A DNA stretch of 64,000 nt from Orrella marina (lineage in GTDB: Bacteria; Pseudomonadota; Gammaproteobacteria; Burkholderiales; Burkholderiaceae_B). The first letter of the stretch is position 1, and each line of letters opens with the position of its first letter. Shown here one piece after another: positions 17,344 to 26,130 of this stretch. Position numbers and translations under genes: made by a program. The stretch lies in the NCBI RefSeq assembly GCF_003058465.1, contig NZ_CP028901.1, positions 496,001 to 560,000 on the forward strand. Reading direction: 5' to 3'. The notes below the pieces were generated by a model that was given only the letters and a program-made list of their open reading frames with translations, was not told the DNA's origin and ran no database searches.

Positions 17344-18339
17344 ATGAAAGTGCTATTTATTTTCAGTAAATTAAAGGTTTTTTGTGCCTCAGCGATCATG
17401 CTTGTATCGATGCTCGTGGTTTCGTCATCGGCCTTTGCCGATGCGAACTTCCCAACTCGTCCGATTACCATGACGGTTGGTTTCTCGGCTGGGGGGCCAA
17501 CGGATAACGCAGCGCGAGTGGTTGCTGAGGAGCTCAGCAAAGAGCTTGGTCAGCCAGTTGTTGTTTCGAATAAGCCGGGTGCAGGGGGAGTGATTGCGGC
17601 CAGAGATCTTCTTAACTCGTCGCCAGATGGCTATACCATCATGCTGGTCTCCAACGGACCGATGACTGTCGTACCTGCTCGTTACGCGAGCCTTGACTTT
17701 GATCCGCTTACGGATTTTGTGCCGATCGGAATGGTGGCAGGATATCCCCATATTCTGGTTGTCGGTCCTGAAAGCGACATATCTTCATTTCAGGATTTCA
17801 TCGAGAAAGCTAAAGCCAGCCCAGGAACGCTCAATGTTGCTCAAGTTGGCAGTGTCAACGAGTTGGCGACAGAGTGGATCAAGGCGCTGGCTGATATTGA
17901 AGTCACCCAGGTACCTTACAAAGGCGCTGCTGCGGTGGTGAGTGACCTCTCGACGGGAAGGATTGATCTGGCCATGATTGCCCCGAATGTTGCCTATCCT
18001 CTGATTGAAGGTAACAAAGCCCGTGCGATTGCTGCAACCAGTTCGACAGAAATCACCAAAGCACGCAATATTCCCAGCATCGCGCAATCAGGCATTCCTG
18101 ACATTGATTTTTATATCTGGAACGGTCTGGTCGCACCAAAGGGAACAGATCCTGCAGTTGTAAAGAAGATGAGCGATGCGTTGGCCAAAGTCCAACAAAA
18201 TCCAGCTCTCAAGGAGAAGTTGGCAGTGACCTATCTTGATATCGTGCCGGGCGGACCTGATCGCATGATGGAAACGGTAAAGAAAGAAGGTGAAAACTGG
18301 AAGCGAATTGCCACGGATGCGAATCTGCCGCCGTTGTAA
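17344..18339 (+). CDS. Bug/TctC-family periplasmic solute receptor
   Basis: A 331-residue protein. The ATG at 17344 is preferred over the longer frame from 17215 because AGGAGA lies just before it and a classic signal peptide follows (basic start, hydrophobic core, cleavage after SSAFA near residue 33). The mature protein has the Bug motifs FPTRPITMTVGFSAGGPTD, VVVSNKPGAGG, SSPDGYTIML and VPYKGAA at the usual positions, and full family length. It binds a carboxylate in the periplasm. Its place opposite the acyl-CoA operon suggests it recognises that pathway's substrate. No TctA/TctB membrane genes are nearby, as for many Bug paralogues. A strong terminator follows 60 bases after the stop. Confidence 0.94.
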   Translation: MKVLFIFSKLKVFCASAIMLVSMLVVSSSAFADANFPTRPITMTVGFSAGGPTDNAARVVAEELSKELGQPVVVSNKPGAGGVIAARDLLNSSPDGYTIMLVSNGPMTVVPARYASLDFDPLTDFVPIGMVAGYPHILVVGPESDISSFQDFIEKAKASPGTLNVAQVGSVNELATEWIKALADIEVTQVPYKGAAAVVSDLSTGRIDLAMIAPNVAYPLIEGNKARAIAATSSTEITKARNIPSIAQSGIPDIDFYIWNGLVAPKGTDPAVVKKMSDALAKVQQNPALKEKLAVTYLDIVPGGPDRMMETVKKEGENWKRIATDANLPPL

Positions 18340-18397
18340 CAGCACTTGATCTGAGTTAAGAAAAGCGGCCATTCGATAGTCTAGATTGGCGAGTTTC

Positions 18398-18432
18398 AAA
18401 GGGCGAACACCATATTGGCGTTCGCCCTTTTT
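18398..18432 (+). terminator. Rho-independent terminator of the Bug receptor gene
   Basis: AAAGGGCGAAC (18398-18408) pairs perfectly with GTTCGCCCTTT (18420-18430) around an 11-base loop, and the stem runs into a T5 tract. It is 59 bases after the receptor stop codon. Confidence 0.93.
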
Positions 18433-19257
18433 GAGTTGAGGGCCTCGCGTGGCCGCACAGCTTAGGGTGGTGGGGAGAGCTAAGCACCGAGCATAGGTTG
18501 CGAGTCGACGAATAGAAATCGCAGAGGATGCTCTGGCAAGAAGGGGTTGGGCGAGCGGGCATAAAACCGCAAAGTTCTTGTGACTACGGCGAAGTTGGGT
18601 AAACGCGGCGGTTGTGCAGCGAAGGACCGAAGGAGAGTAAGTGACCGAGTAAAAGAATATCGACACATGCACGCCGATGGGGCTGAACAGTGCTGGTCAG
18701 ATCAATCGAGTGTTATCTATCGTTTATTTTTACCACCTAGTACCCCGTCTCTATCCAATCTGACCTCAATCTCTCGAATCGCCCTGTGCGGATCTGCATG
18801 CCGGGTACTGTAGGTGGGATGCAGGCTAACGGCATACTCCATATGCCGCTACGGCCATCAAAGGTTCGCTTCATCGATTCAGAGCCAGCGACGGCGTAAC
18901 CAGGCAAACTGAGCACAGCTTCAAAATGGGAGTCTGGTGTCGATTGTCGGGGTCATCTCAACTTCGGATTTCGAACAAGCAGTTTGAGGATATTCATGAT
19001 AGTGAGGTGACTTTGGCTAGTGCCGTGTCAGAAGGGACTGGTGTTGGTCAGGGAGAAGAAGGGACTTAAGTTCTCAGACAACAGTAAATCTCAATGAGCA
19101 TCCGGGATATCCTCCGACATTTCTGGGCGTATTTGCTAGCTACGGTACATTTTGACCGTCAATGTGAGGTTGGTTGAAAAAACGCTGGTTAAATCCGGTC
19201 AGTGAAGCGCATACTGGACATCCTTCAAGTCCTTGATGATTGAGTCTACAGGATGCC
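18433..19257. other. Intergenic region of about 820 bp without a supported gene
   Basis: Contains only frames without ribosome binding sites or recognisable products. A minus-strand frame of 194 codons spans the receptor terminator and gene end and is not credible. The promoter of the APC permease should be in the last 200 bases. Confidence 0.5.
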
Positions 19258-20874
19258 ATGAGCAAACCGGCCACGAACGCTTCCCTCAAACAACAAGCCG
19301 GTCTGTTTGGCCTGCTCTTCGCAGGCGTTGGCGGCATGATCGGATCCGGCTGGTTGTTTGGTCCGCTGGAAACTGCCACGCAGGCGGGGCCATGGAGTAT
19401 GGCTTCCTGGCTCATCGGTGGAGTGGTGGTGTTACTGATTGCGCTGGTATTTGCCGAACTTGCCACTTTGTTTCCGCTCTCTGGTGCGTTGGTTCACATG
19501 AGCGATGTGAGTCATGGCCCTCTGGTCGGATTTGTCTGGGGCTGGATCCTGATTCTCGCGTATATCGCGATTGCGCCAATTGAGGCCATGGCCATCGTCA
19601 GTTACGCCAGTGCCTACATTCCAGATCTGACCCACCCGACTGACAGTGTATTGACTGCGAAAGGATTTCTCGTATCGGCACTGGTGCTCGCACTCATGGT
19701 GGGCTTGAACTTCCTGATGATCCGTACTGTGCTGGCTGTCAATTCATGGATCACGGTGTGGAAGGTTTTTGTCCCAGTCGCCACTGCTATCGTGCTGGTC
19801 AGTTACTCCTGGCACCCCGAGAACTTTTTCTCTCATACGGGCAGTATCGGTACTGAGGGTATCTTCACAGCAATCTCGACCGGCGGTGTGTTTTTCAGCT
19901 TGTTCGGCTTTCGGCAGGCACTGGATCTGGCTGGCGAGAGTAGCAACCCGCAGCGCGATGTGCCGATTGCCATTATCGGGACAGTCTTGATCGGGACCAT
20001 GATTTACCTGTTTCTGCAGTTTGGCTTCATCGCTGCCATTGACCCTGACATGATTGCGCAAGGTGGATGGGCGAGTCTGCATTTCAAGGGCATTGCAGGC
20101 CCGCTGGCGGCGCTCGCGGCTGCAATCGGCGCAGCATGGTGGGCCACGATTTTGTATGCAGATGCTATCGTGTCACCGGGTGCTTGTGGACTTGTGTACA
20201 CCACCACGACCTCGCGAATCGTCATGGCGAGCGCTCAGAATCACAGCTTGCCCGCTTTCTTTGCCAGAGTGAATTCCCGGGGCGTGCCCTGGGCTGCGTT
20301 GTTGCTAACCTATTTTTCCGGGCTTGTGCTGTTTCTGCCGTTTCCCTCCTGGCAGAAGATGGTGGGGTACGTTTCTTCAATTACTGTTCTGTCATACGGC
20401 ATCGGACCTATCTTGCTCATTTGTCTGCGCCAATCGCTTCCTGATGTGCTCCGACCATTCAAGTTGTGGGGCGCGCGAGGGCTGGTGCCCGTTGCCTTCA
20501 TTTGTGCCAACTGGGTGATGTTGTGGGCAGGACTGGCTACACTGCAATTCATCTTCGGTCTGGTGCTTCTGATCGTTGTCATCCATACGGTTCACTTCGC
20601 CTGGCGCAAGCAGCCCTGGTCTACGTTCGGGGCAGGCCATGCCTGGTGGCTTGCCCCGTACTTTGCTGGTATGTGGCTACTGGCATGGACTGCACCCGGC
20701 GAGCTTGGTGGGCACGGTCATGTCGGCTTTGTGGCTATGATGACTCTGTCCGCAGCTTTCAGCTTAGGCATCTTCTATCTCGCGATTCGTCTGGCGCAAC
20801 CCGCACAGCAAATGCGGGCTGCCTTTCATGAAAAGGTGGGCATGATATCCGGAAGAACCGAGATCGTTGATTGA
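19258..20874 (+). CDS. APC-superfamily amino acid permease
   Basis: A 538-residue inner-membrane transporter with about 12-14 hydrophobic segments. It starts with the APC signature: GLFGLLFAGVGGMIGSGWLFGP covers the first helix with the unwound G(M)IGSGW motif. GFRQALDLAGESSNPQRDVP, with its glutamate, matches the helix 6 to 8 region of APC permeases. The ATG at 19258 is used, with AGGAT 5 bases before it. The fold moves amino acids with protons or by exchange. The relationship looks closest to aspartate:proton symporter-like proteins, but the substrate is not certain. It is a single gene, with no operon partner visible. Confidence 0.9.
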   Translation: MSKPATNASLKQQAGLFGLLFAGVGGMIGSGWLFGPLETATQAGPWSMASWLIGGVVVLLIALVFAELATLFPLSGALVHMSDVSHGPLVGFVWGWILILAYIAIAPIEAMAIVSYASAYIPDLTHPTDSVLTAKGFLVSALVLALMVGLNFLMIRTVLAVNSWITVWKVFVPVATAIVLVSYSWHPENFFSHTGSIGTEGIFTAISTGGVFFSLFGFRQALDLAGESSNPQRDVPIAIIGTVLIGTMIYLFLQFGFIAAIDPDMIAQGGWASLHFKGIAGPLAALAAAIGAAWWATILYADAIVSPGACGLVYTTTTSRIVMASAQNHSLPAFFARVNSRGVPWAALLLTYFSGLVLFLPFPSWQKMVGYVSSITVLSYGIGPILLICLRQSLPDVLRPFKLWGARGLVPVAFICANWVMLWAGLATLQFIFGLVLLIVVIHTVHFAWRKQPWSTFGAGHAWWLAPYFAGMWLLAWTAPGELGGHGHVGFVAMMTLSAAFSLGIFYLAIRLAQPAQQMRAAFHEKVGMISGRTEIVD

Positions 20875-21300
20875 AATTCGGGCTCTTGCGTCTGGCGATG
20901 TACAGCATCCCGGCCGAGACCTTGCACAAACCTTCTTTCTGGCGCGATCGACTCTGACGGTATAGCCACCGTGGGATTGCCGCAAGGCAACCCGCTTGTC
21001 GATTCGAGAAGCTGGCACAGTCCCGCGCGTTCTGGTAGCGGTTGCGCAACCGCCCAGCCCTTTGCGAGCCGGGACGGACTGTGCCCGTCTTGTGTGGCGT
21101 GTTTTGCCGGGAAAATGCTATAGCAATCCCGCGGCACGATCAGGCTCGCACCACTCAAGCGGTGCCAGCGTTGCGACAGTGGTTTCTTCGTGCGTGAGTC
21201 CGATACCTGATCATATTGACGCATCGCCAGGCGGTGGGTGTTCAATGCCACGAGCTTGCCGCCGGCACTCTCAGCCGTGTGGGACAGCCGATCGATGATC
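20826..21300 (-). pseudogene. Degraded transposase-like gene, C-terminal part (TnpB-like family, tentative)
   Basis: A minus-strand frame is open through about 21300 without a good start, reading AESAGGKLVALNTHRLAMRQ and then YDQVSDSRTKKPLSQRWHRL. This block resembles the late part of a large family of TnpB-like or zinc-ribbon-less transposases in Burkholderiales (QYDHxSxxYxKKPLSQRWH, then QRDLYSAFLA). Here the second block is altered (VPRDCYSIFPAKHAT) and the N-terminal two thirds are gone. It overlaps the end of the APC permease gene by about 50 bases on the other strand. I assign it from memory of the family pattern, so identity is moderate at best. Confidence 0.45.
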
Positions 21301-21584
21301 GGGCCCCTGGAGCGGTGAGCATGGCGCGTCTGGAGAAGCCGAATGGTCTGAAGCGGAAAAGCGACTATGGTTTATCGACCTGCATACCGGCTGGATTGCG
21401 AACAAGCGGCACCAAGAGATGTCGCCAGAGCTCGCCCCTCGCACCGTGGTCAGACCTTGGCTATCGCCATTTGCGATAATCAGCAGATCAATCCAAGATA
21501 CGCAAGAACATCCACGTGAGCGTGATGCCAAAAGGCAGTCACTGCCATCGCTGGAACCATTGCAAACAAAGGAAATACGCGCTG
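21301..21584. other. Leader region of the ATPase-PIN-ligase cassette
   Basis: About 280 bases. No gene was recognised. The promoter of the cassette should be here, but no clear -35/-10 pair or operator was seen. Confidence 0.4.
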
Positions 21585-22871
21585 ATGTTTACTCGAGTTC
21601 GCCTGAAAAACTTCAAAGCCTGGGTTGATACCGAAGACGTGCGCTTAAAGCCTGTCACCATGCTCCTCGGTACAAACTCCTCGGGCAAGTCGACTCTGAT
21701 CCAGAGCCTGCTACTGCTCAAACAGACCGTCCTGTCCCCCGACCGCACTGTCCATTTGAATCTGGGCGGTGACGAGGCCAACGATCTGTTTCACTTTGGC
21801 GGGTTTGACGATGTGTTGCACCAGAGTGTGCAAGGTGAGCGGCAGTTCTCGATTGCATTTGACTTTGAACGCCCAGGCAATGACCGGATTACTGAAGGCC
21901 AGTTCGACAGCACCTATGTCAAAACGGCTTCGGGCGGCGTCGCGACACAAGCATTGATCCTCCGAACGGCCAATAGAACTTTTTCGGCGATCCGCCGTGA
22001 CAAGGGGGCGTATTCCATCGTGGTTGACCAGGCGTCGCGTCCGCGCCTGAAAGGCCGTGAGTACACACCTGAACGCTCGATTGCGTTCTCAGCTGCGGCG
22101 ATTGCCGATCTGAATCAGGACGGTGCCGTGGTGGAGGACTTGAGCCTGGCCATCCGGCGCGAGCTCGAAGGCATCTGCTATCTCGGCCCGCTGCGCAGTA
22201 AGCCTGAGCGTGACTACACCTGGAACAAAAGCAGACCGGGAGAAGTAGGTGTGGACGGTCGCAGCGCCATGGATGCATTACTGGCCAGTGCCTTACTCAA
22301 AGGCCATGAGCAGAGCGACATTATTCAAGGCGTCTCGCACTGGTTGAAACGGATGCAGGTAGCCGACCGACTGGAGGTCCGCCAGCAAGGGCGATCCAGT
22401 CGCTATGAACTCATCGTGCACCGCAATGGTGTAACAAGCAACCTGAGTGATGTGGGTATTGGCGTACCACTTGTGCTGCCCGTTCTGGTTGTTGCATACT
22501 TCGCGCCACCCGGCAGTACGATTGTGCTGGAAGAACCGGAGGTACACCTGCATCCACTGGCACAGTCAGTCCTTGCTGAGTTGTTTGTCACGGTCAGTCA
22601 GGAGCGCAATGTGCAGTTCATCGTCGAAACGCATTCGGAGCACCTTTTCCGGCGGATGCAGACATTGATCGCCAGGCAAGAGGTTTCCACCGATCAGGCT
22701 GCGATGTATTTTGTCGAACATCACGGCCAGTCTGCACAATTGCGCGAACTGGAGATTGATGAGTTTGGTCGTCTCAGGAACTGGCCAGACGGTTTCTTTG
22801 GGGACGCAATGGGAGAAACCCGGGAACAGGCCCGTCTGATGCTCGAGCGCCAGAAAGGCGCCCGCTCATGA
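21585..22871 (+). CDS. AAA/ABC-type ATPase with DUF3696-like C-terminus
   Basis: A 428-residue SMC/ABC-like ATPase. Walker A is GTNSSGKST at residues 29-37, following the typical start RVRLKNFKAW. A long insert is followed by a signature-like LSDVGIGVPLVLPVLV, Walker B VLEEPEVHLHP near residue 316, and the H-loop VETHSEHLFRR near 348. The end, EIDEFGRLRNWPDGFFGDAM, matches the DUF3696 tail of this group. Such ATPases are the sensor or motor half of several two-gene defence systems (OLD, Gabija, Septu and AbiL-like logic). The ATG at 21585 is the first to give the family N-terminus. It overlaps the next gene by ATGA. Confidence 0.92.
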   Translation: MFTRVRLKNFKAWVDTEDVRLKPVTMLLGTNSSGKSTLIQSLLLLKQTVLSPDRTVHLNLGGDEANDLFHFGGFDDVLHQSVQGERQFSIAFDFERPGNDRITEGQFDSTYVKTASGGVATQALILRTANRTFSAIRRDKGAYSIVVDQASRPRLKGREYTPERSIAFSAAAIADLNQDGAVVEDLSLAIRRELEGICYLGPLRSKPERDYTWNKSRPGEVGVDGRSAMDALLASALLKGHEQSDIIQGVSHWLKRMQVADRLEVRQQGRSSRYELIVHRNGVTSNLSDVGIGVPLVLPVLVVAYFAPPGSTIVLEEPEVHLHPLAQSVLAELFVTVSQERNVQFIVETHSEHLFRRMQTLIARQEVSTDQAAMYFVEHHGQSAQLRELEIDEFGRLRNWPDGFFGDAMGETREQARLMLERQKGARS

Positions 22872-23395
22872 AGGCACGCTATGTGGTGGACACCAACGTT
22901 CTGATTGCCGCGAGTGCCGCCGATCCGACCCACCCCAGAGACAATGACGCGACACCGGATGACCCTGCGCTGCGGATGAAAGTGTGGGAGTGGCTCAATC
23001 AATTTGAGCAAAGTGACTCCCGACTGGTCCTGGACACCGAACTCAAAATCTTCGACGAGTACCGTCGCAAGCTCGGTTTCAACGATTACGGCATGCAAGT
23101 TGTCATGCACAAATGGAGTACGGCCGCAGTCGATAACGTTCCGGTTGAATACGATGCAGACGGCAGTGCCTTGCTGCCGGAGTCTCTGTCGCCAGTCATC
23201 CATGATGGCGCTGACCGGAAAATGGTGGCCGCAGCCCTTTCCTCACATCTCATATTTGGTGAAGGTTGCGTGGCGTTTGCCGGTGATACGGACTGGCACG
23301 ACTGGGAAGACGCTTTGGCTCAGCACCAGGTGCTGCTTGAGCCTATCATTGAGAAATGGTCAAGACAAAAACATGCTGAAAAGCTGAAACGATAA
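22868..23395 (+). CDS. PIN-like domain nuclease
   Basis: A 175-residue protein starting with KARYVVDTNVLIAA, the first PIN motif with Asp8. Further acidic residues are spaced as in PIN nucleases: Glu58/Asp63-Glu64 (LDTELKIFDEYRR), Asp116 in DGADRKMVAAAL and Asp140/Asp142 in FAGDTDWHDW. All four catalytic positions therefore seem filled. PIN domains are metal-dependent RNases, often cutting tRNA, rRNA or mRNA in toxin-antitoxin or defence settings. It overlaps the ATPase gene by four bases and ends 12 bases before the RNA ligase, so the three are one operon. The ATPase probably controls the nuclease. The target RNA is unknown. Confidence 0.88.
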   Translation: MKARYVVDTNVLIAASAADPTHPRDNDATPDDPALRMKVWEWLNQFEQSDSRLVLDTELKIFDEYRRKLGFNDYGMQVVMHKWSTAAVDNVPVEYDADGSALLPESLSPVIHDGADRKMVAAALSSHLIFGEGCVAFAGDTDWHDWEDALAQHQVLLEPIIEKWSRQKHAEKLKR

Positions 23396-23407
23396 GCGAC
23401 ACAAGAC

Positions 23408-24118
23408 ATGAGTGATTTTTTTCGATTTCCTGGCACGACACACATCGCATGGCTGGCCAAAGGCACCCCGCGTGAAGACAAGGTGCTCTCGCCGGATCAA
23501 GCCGATACTTTTCTGGTCAGTGATGTATTCGTTGAAGAAAAAATTGACGGCGCCAATCTGGGATTTTCTCTGGCTCCGGATGGAACGATTCGCGCGCAAA
23601 ACCGTGGACAGTATCTGCATGAGCCGCATGCCGGTCAGTTTGCTCGCCTGCCCGAATGGCTGGCTGTACACGGCGGTGATGTCCACGCTGCGCTGGAGCT
23701 TCATGCCGATGCGGGCCTGATATTGTTTGGCGAATGGTGTGCTGCACGGCATTCGCTTGATTACACAGCACTACCCGACTGGTTCCTGTTATTTGACGTC
23801 TATGAGCGGACCAGCCAACGCTTCTGGAGTAGCGCCAGGCGCAATGCACTGGCCGCACAATGTGGTCTGGCGACGGTGCCAACCTTGTTTCACGGCCGGT
23901 TCTCCCTGGACGATCTGAAAGCCATGCTTGACAATGTAGATAGTCAGTATCGGGCCGGAAAACTGGAAGGAATTGTTATTCGTCAGGAAAGCGCAGACTG
24001 GTGTGAAGCCAGGGTCAAGCTGGTGCGTCCGGATTTCACGCAAACGATCGTGGAGCACTGGAGCCGCCGCAGACTGGAGTGGAATCGGCTGGGGTTAAAT
24101 CCCTCGCACGATCCATGA
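23408..24118 (+). CDS. Rnl2-like RNA ligase (nucleotidyltransferase)
   Basis: A 236-residue protein with the covalent nucleotidyltransferase motifs in order: motif I EKIDGAN with Lys45, motif III region LILFGEWC (105-111), IIIa LFDVYER (128-134), motif IV EGIVIR (187-192), and motif V ARVKLVR with Lys204. This fits the T4 Rnl2/RNA_ligase (PF09414) family, which seals 3'-OH/5'-phosphate RNA ends with ATP. The size is close to the bare adenylyltransferase domain, so the family's C-terminal domain is short or absent. The gene is 12 bases after the PIN gene. A ligase beside a nuclease suggests repair of the nuclease's own cuts, or repair of cuts by another enzyme. Confidence 0.88.
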   Translation: MSDFFRFPGTTHIAWLAKGTPREDKVLSPDQADTFLVSDVFVEEKIDGANLGFSLAPDGTIRAQNRGQYLHEPHAGQFARLPEWLAVHGGDVHAALELHADAGLILFGEWCAARHSLDYTALPDWFLLFDVYERTSQRFWSSARRNALAAQCGLATVPTLFHGRFSLDDLKAMLDNVDSQYRAGKLEGIVIRQESADWCEARVKLVRPDFTQTIVEHWSRRRLEWNRLGLNPSHDP

Positions 24119-24248
24119 CATTCATCCTCAAACGCAGGCCTCCAGTCTGCTTGCTCGGCGCCTTGATCGCCCGGGGAACCGAACTCGGTCGCGTCGTGCC
24201 CGCTTCGGTTCATATCCCTCCGGTTGCGTACGGTTCACGTTGACATCC
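24119..24248 (-). other. Region 3' of the TnpB fragment, possible reRNA and right-end remnant
   Basis: On the minus strand this follows the tnpB fragment. GTGAGGATGTCAACG lies at the fragment's 3' end, and GAGGATGAATGTCA recurs near 24120, like the end motifs of IS200/IS605 elements whose guide RNA (omega RNA) overlaps the tnpB 3' end. No structure was confirmed. Confidence 0.3.
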
Positions 24249-24602
24249 TCACCGCCCGGAGGAGAAGGCGATTCCTTCTGCAAGACGGCGATGTCCCGCT
24301 GCGAGAATGTTCTTGGCCACGTTGATGTCCCGGTCGTGTGCCGTTGCACATTCGCTGCAAACCCATTCTCTTATTCGCAAACCTGCTCTATCTTTCAGAC
24401 TGCTGGCGGGAATGCGCCCGCAGCATGAACAAGTCTGGATCGTGTCGCTTTCGCTGACTGCCTCGAAGACGATACCAGCCTGATGGCACCTGTATTCCAG
24501 CATCGTCCTCAGCGCTGACCAGCTTTGCGCTGATTTCTGATCCTGACCTGGACGGGGCTTGCCGAGTATTCGGTCATCACGCAACTGTTCCGTTTGAATC
24601 AT
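24249..24602 (-). pseudogene. TnpB (IS605 OrfB) C-terminal fragment
   Basis: About 100 residues match the end of TnpB: WSALRTMLEYRCHQAGIVFE, then the zinc finger (TCSCCGRI, VCSECATAHD) and RDINVAKNILAAGHRRLAEG, which holds the third RuvC aspartate. The N-terminal three quarters, with the first two RuvC residues, are missing and the first ~20 codons of the open frame are not family-like. It is a dead remnant lying downstream of and opposite to the RNA ligase gene. Confidence 0.85.
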
Positions 24603-25279
24603 CCTTGTCCTGGTCTGTCCTCTTTCATCAATGTTTCAGATGCGATCATGGACGAATCCAGCCACGGGTACCCAGACATGATCTGCAGATTGCCCAGCGG
24701 GTGACACTCTTGCTATAAATACTGTATATTTAAGCAGCTACACAGACGAGGCGTCACACTGAGCACCGCCCAGGGCATCACTTCTGGCATCACAAACCCC
24801 AGTACAAGCATCCGTCAAAGAAAGGGTTCCATCATGTACTCCATCACCCTGAACGACCCACCATCCGAAACACCGGAACGTGCCCGCACGCCTTGATTCT
24901 GGCATGAGCTCTGCCTGGATCGAAATAAGCCCAGTGTTTGATCTGCCTTCTGGCAACGCAAAGGTTCTAATCGGTTCTTGACGCAGAGCCGGGCAGTCAG
25001 TTCGTGTTCCATAGTCTATATCCCCCACGCTATGTCAGAGAAAGGCAACTTGTAAACGGGAAAAGCTATTTCTGCCGTGGCTCAGAACGTCAGGCAAACC
25101 CATTTAATCACACCTGACCGGTCCTGATTCCTGATCACAGAATTAAGGTCGGCATCACGTCTGCCGATAACAGTTCTCACGCGCATGAACCAACCGATGA
25201 TTCGAAAGTGGTCACGATCGACTGGAATGCTCATTGTTTTCCGGCAGTACACTCTTGGTCAGTCGGACAAGGAGCCAAT
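24603..25279. other. Intergenic region between the TnpB remnant and the DUF333 gene
   Basis: About 680 bases without a recognised gene. It holds the LexA-like box at 24720 and a 20-codon frame at 24834. A minus-strand frame of 96 codons (24738-25028) has no family resemblance and low credibility. Confidence 0.45.
24720..24739. promoter_or_regulatory. LexA-like SOS box
   Basis: CTGT-N8-GCAG (24722-24737), AT-rich in the middle and flanked by TA on both sides, differs from the CTGT-N8-ACAG consensus at one position. No DNA-repair gene follows. The nearest plus-strand frame with a plausible start is a 20-codon peptide at 24834-24896 behind an AAAGGG. Either may be chance. Confidence 0.3.
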
Positions 25280-25519
25280 ATGAAAGGAATCTGGTTAGCC
25301 ATCCCCTTTGCTTCATTTGTGATCAGTGGTTGCACAATCTCGGGACCTGATCCGCTACTGGCCGTCCAGTTGCCCAATCCTGCATCTGTGTATTGCGTCG
25401 AACGAGGCGGGACAATAGACATCAGGGAGAGTCCGCAAGGCGATGTGAGCACATGCGTGCTATCGGATGGCACCCGGGTTGATGAATGGGAGTTTTACCG
25501 TCGTAATCATCCAGGCTAA
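25280..25519 (+). CDS. DUF333 family putative lipoprotein
   Basis: A 79-residue protein. The ATG at 25280 is preceded by AAGGAG at good spacing, so the longer frame is rejected. A lipoprotein signal (MKGIWLAIPFASFVISGC, lipid-attached Cys18) is followed by the DUF333 core: NPASVYCVERGGTIDIRESP, then DVSTCVLSDGTRVDEWEFYRR. DUF333 proteins are small, envelope-located and often labelled hemolysin-like from one old report; the function is unknown. It is probably an outer-membrane lipoprotein. It stands alone. Confidence 0.88.
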   Translation: MKGIWLAIPFASFVISGCTISGPDPLLAVQLPNPASVYCVERGGTIDIRESPQGDVSTCVLSDGTRVDEWEFYRRNHPG

Positions 25520-25716
25520 ATTCTGTACCCAGCACTTCGGTGTACAGCTTCTGCAGTGATGCTGATTCGAAGGTCGCTTGCCTGTGTACAGGGTCAACGT
25601 TAAGCTGCCATCCAGGAGCAGCGGGCTTGATTGTTGAGGGAGCTAGTGATCTGGGGCGTTGAGTCCCTTTGCTTCAGTTGCAGGGTTTAGGTCATGTTTT
25701 CAAGTGCAAAGCAAAA

Positions 25717-26130
25717 GTGAACGAAGATTTGCGCTGGCGACAACGGTTTTCGAACTACAAACGAGCCCTCGTGAGTCTGTCTGATGCGGTTGATCTCGGG
25801 AAAGTGCGGCCTTACTCGGACCTGGAAAAGCAATGACTGATACAAGCGTTTGAGTACACCCATGAGCTTGCGTGGAACTGTCTTAAAGACTATTTGCAGT
25901 TCCAGGGCATTCAGCCTTTGATGGGTCCGCGTGACGCGAACCGACAAGCGTTCGCGGTTGGGCTCATTTCTGATGGCGAGCAATGGATGAACATGATCGT
26001 CACCAGGAACCGCACTTCAGATACATATAATCAGGCGACTGCAGACGCGATCGTGGCCTTCATTTTGACGCATTATCATCCGTTGTTCAAAGTACTGGAA
26101 TCAAAGCTGGAGTCCTTGATGGGGGGGTGA
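25717..26130 (+). pseudogene. HI0074-type nucleotidyltransferase partner, broken by an in-frame TGA
   Basis: The GTG at 25717 opens a frame with the start of the family, LRWRQRFSNYKRALVSLSDAV. After YSDLEKQ at 25834 a TGA stop interrupts, and the same frame goes on with LIQAFEYTHELAWNCLKDYL and GPRDANRQAFAVGLISDGEQW to a stop at 26130. Family members read a Gly or Arg codon at this point, so a single base change (GGA or CGA to TGA) explains the break. The intact protein would be about 137 residues, all alpha-helical, and partners the small nucleotidyltransferase encoded next, as in HI0073/HI0074 and HEPN-MNT-like pairs. Confidence 0.85.

Noticed and set aside
18088..18672. 194-codon minus-strand frame
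   Set aside because: It crosses the end of the Bug receptor gene and its terminator; low-complexity reading and no support.
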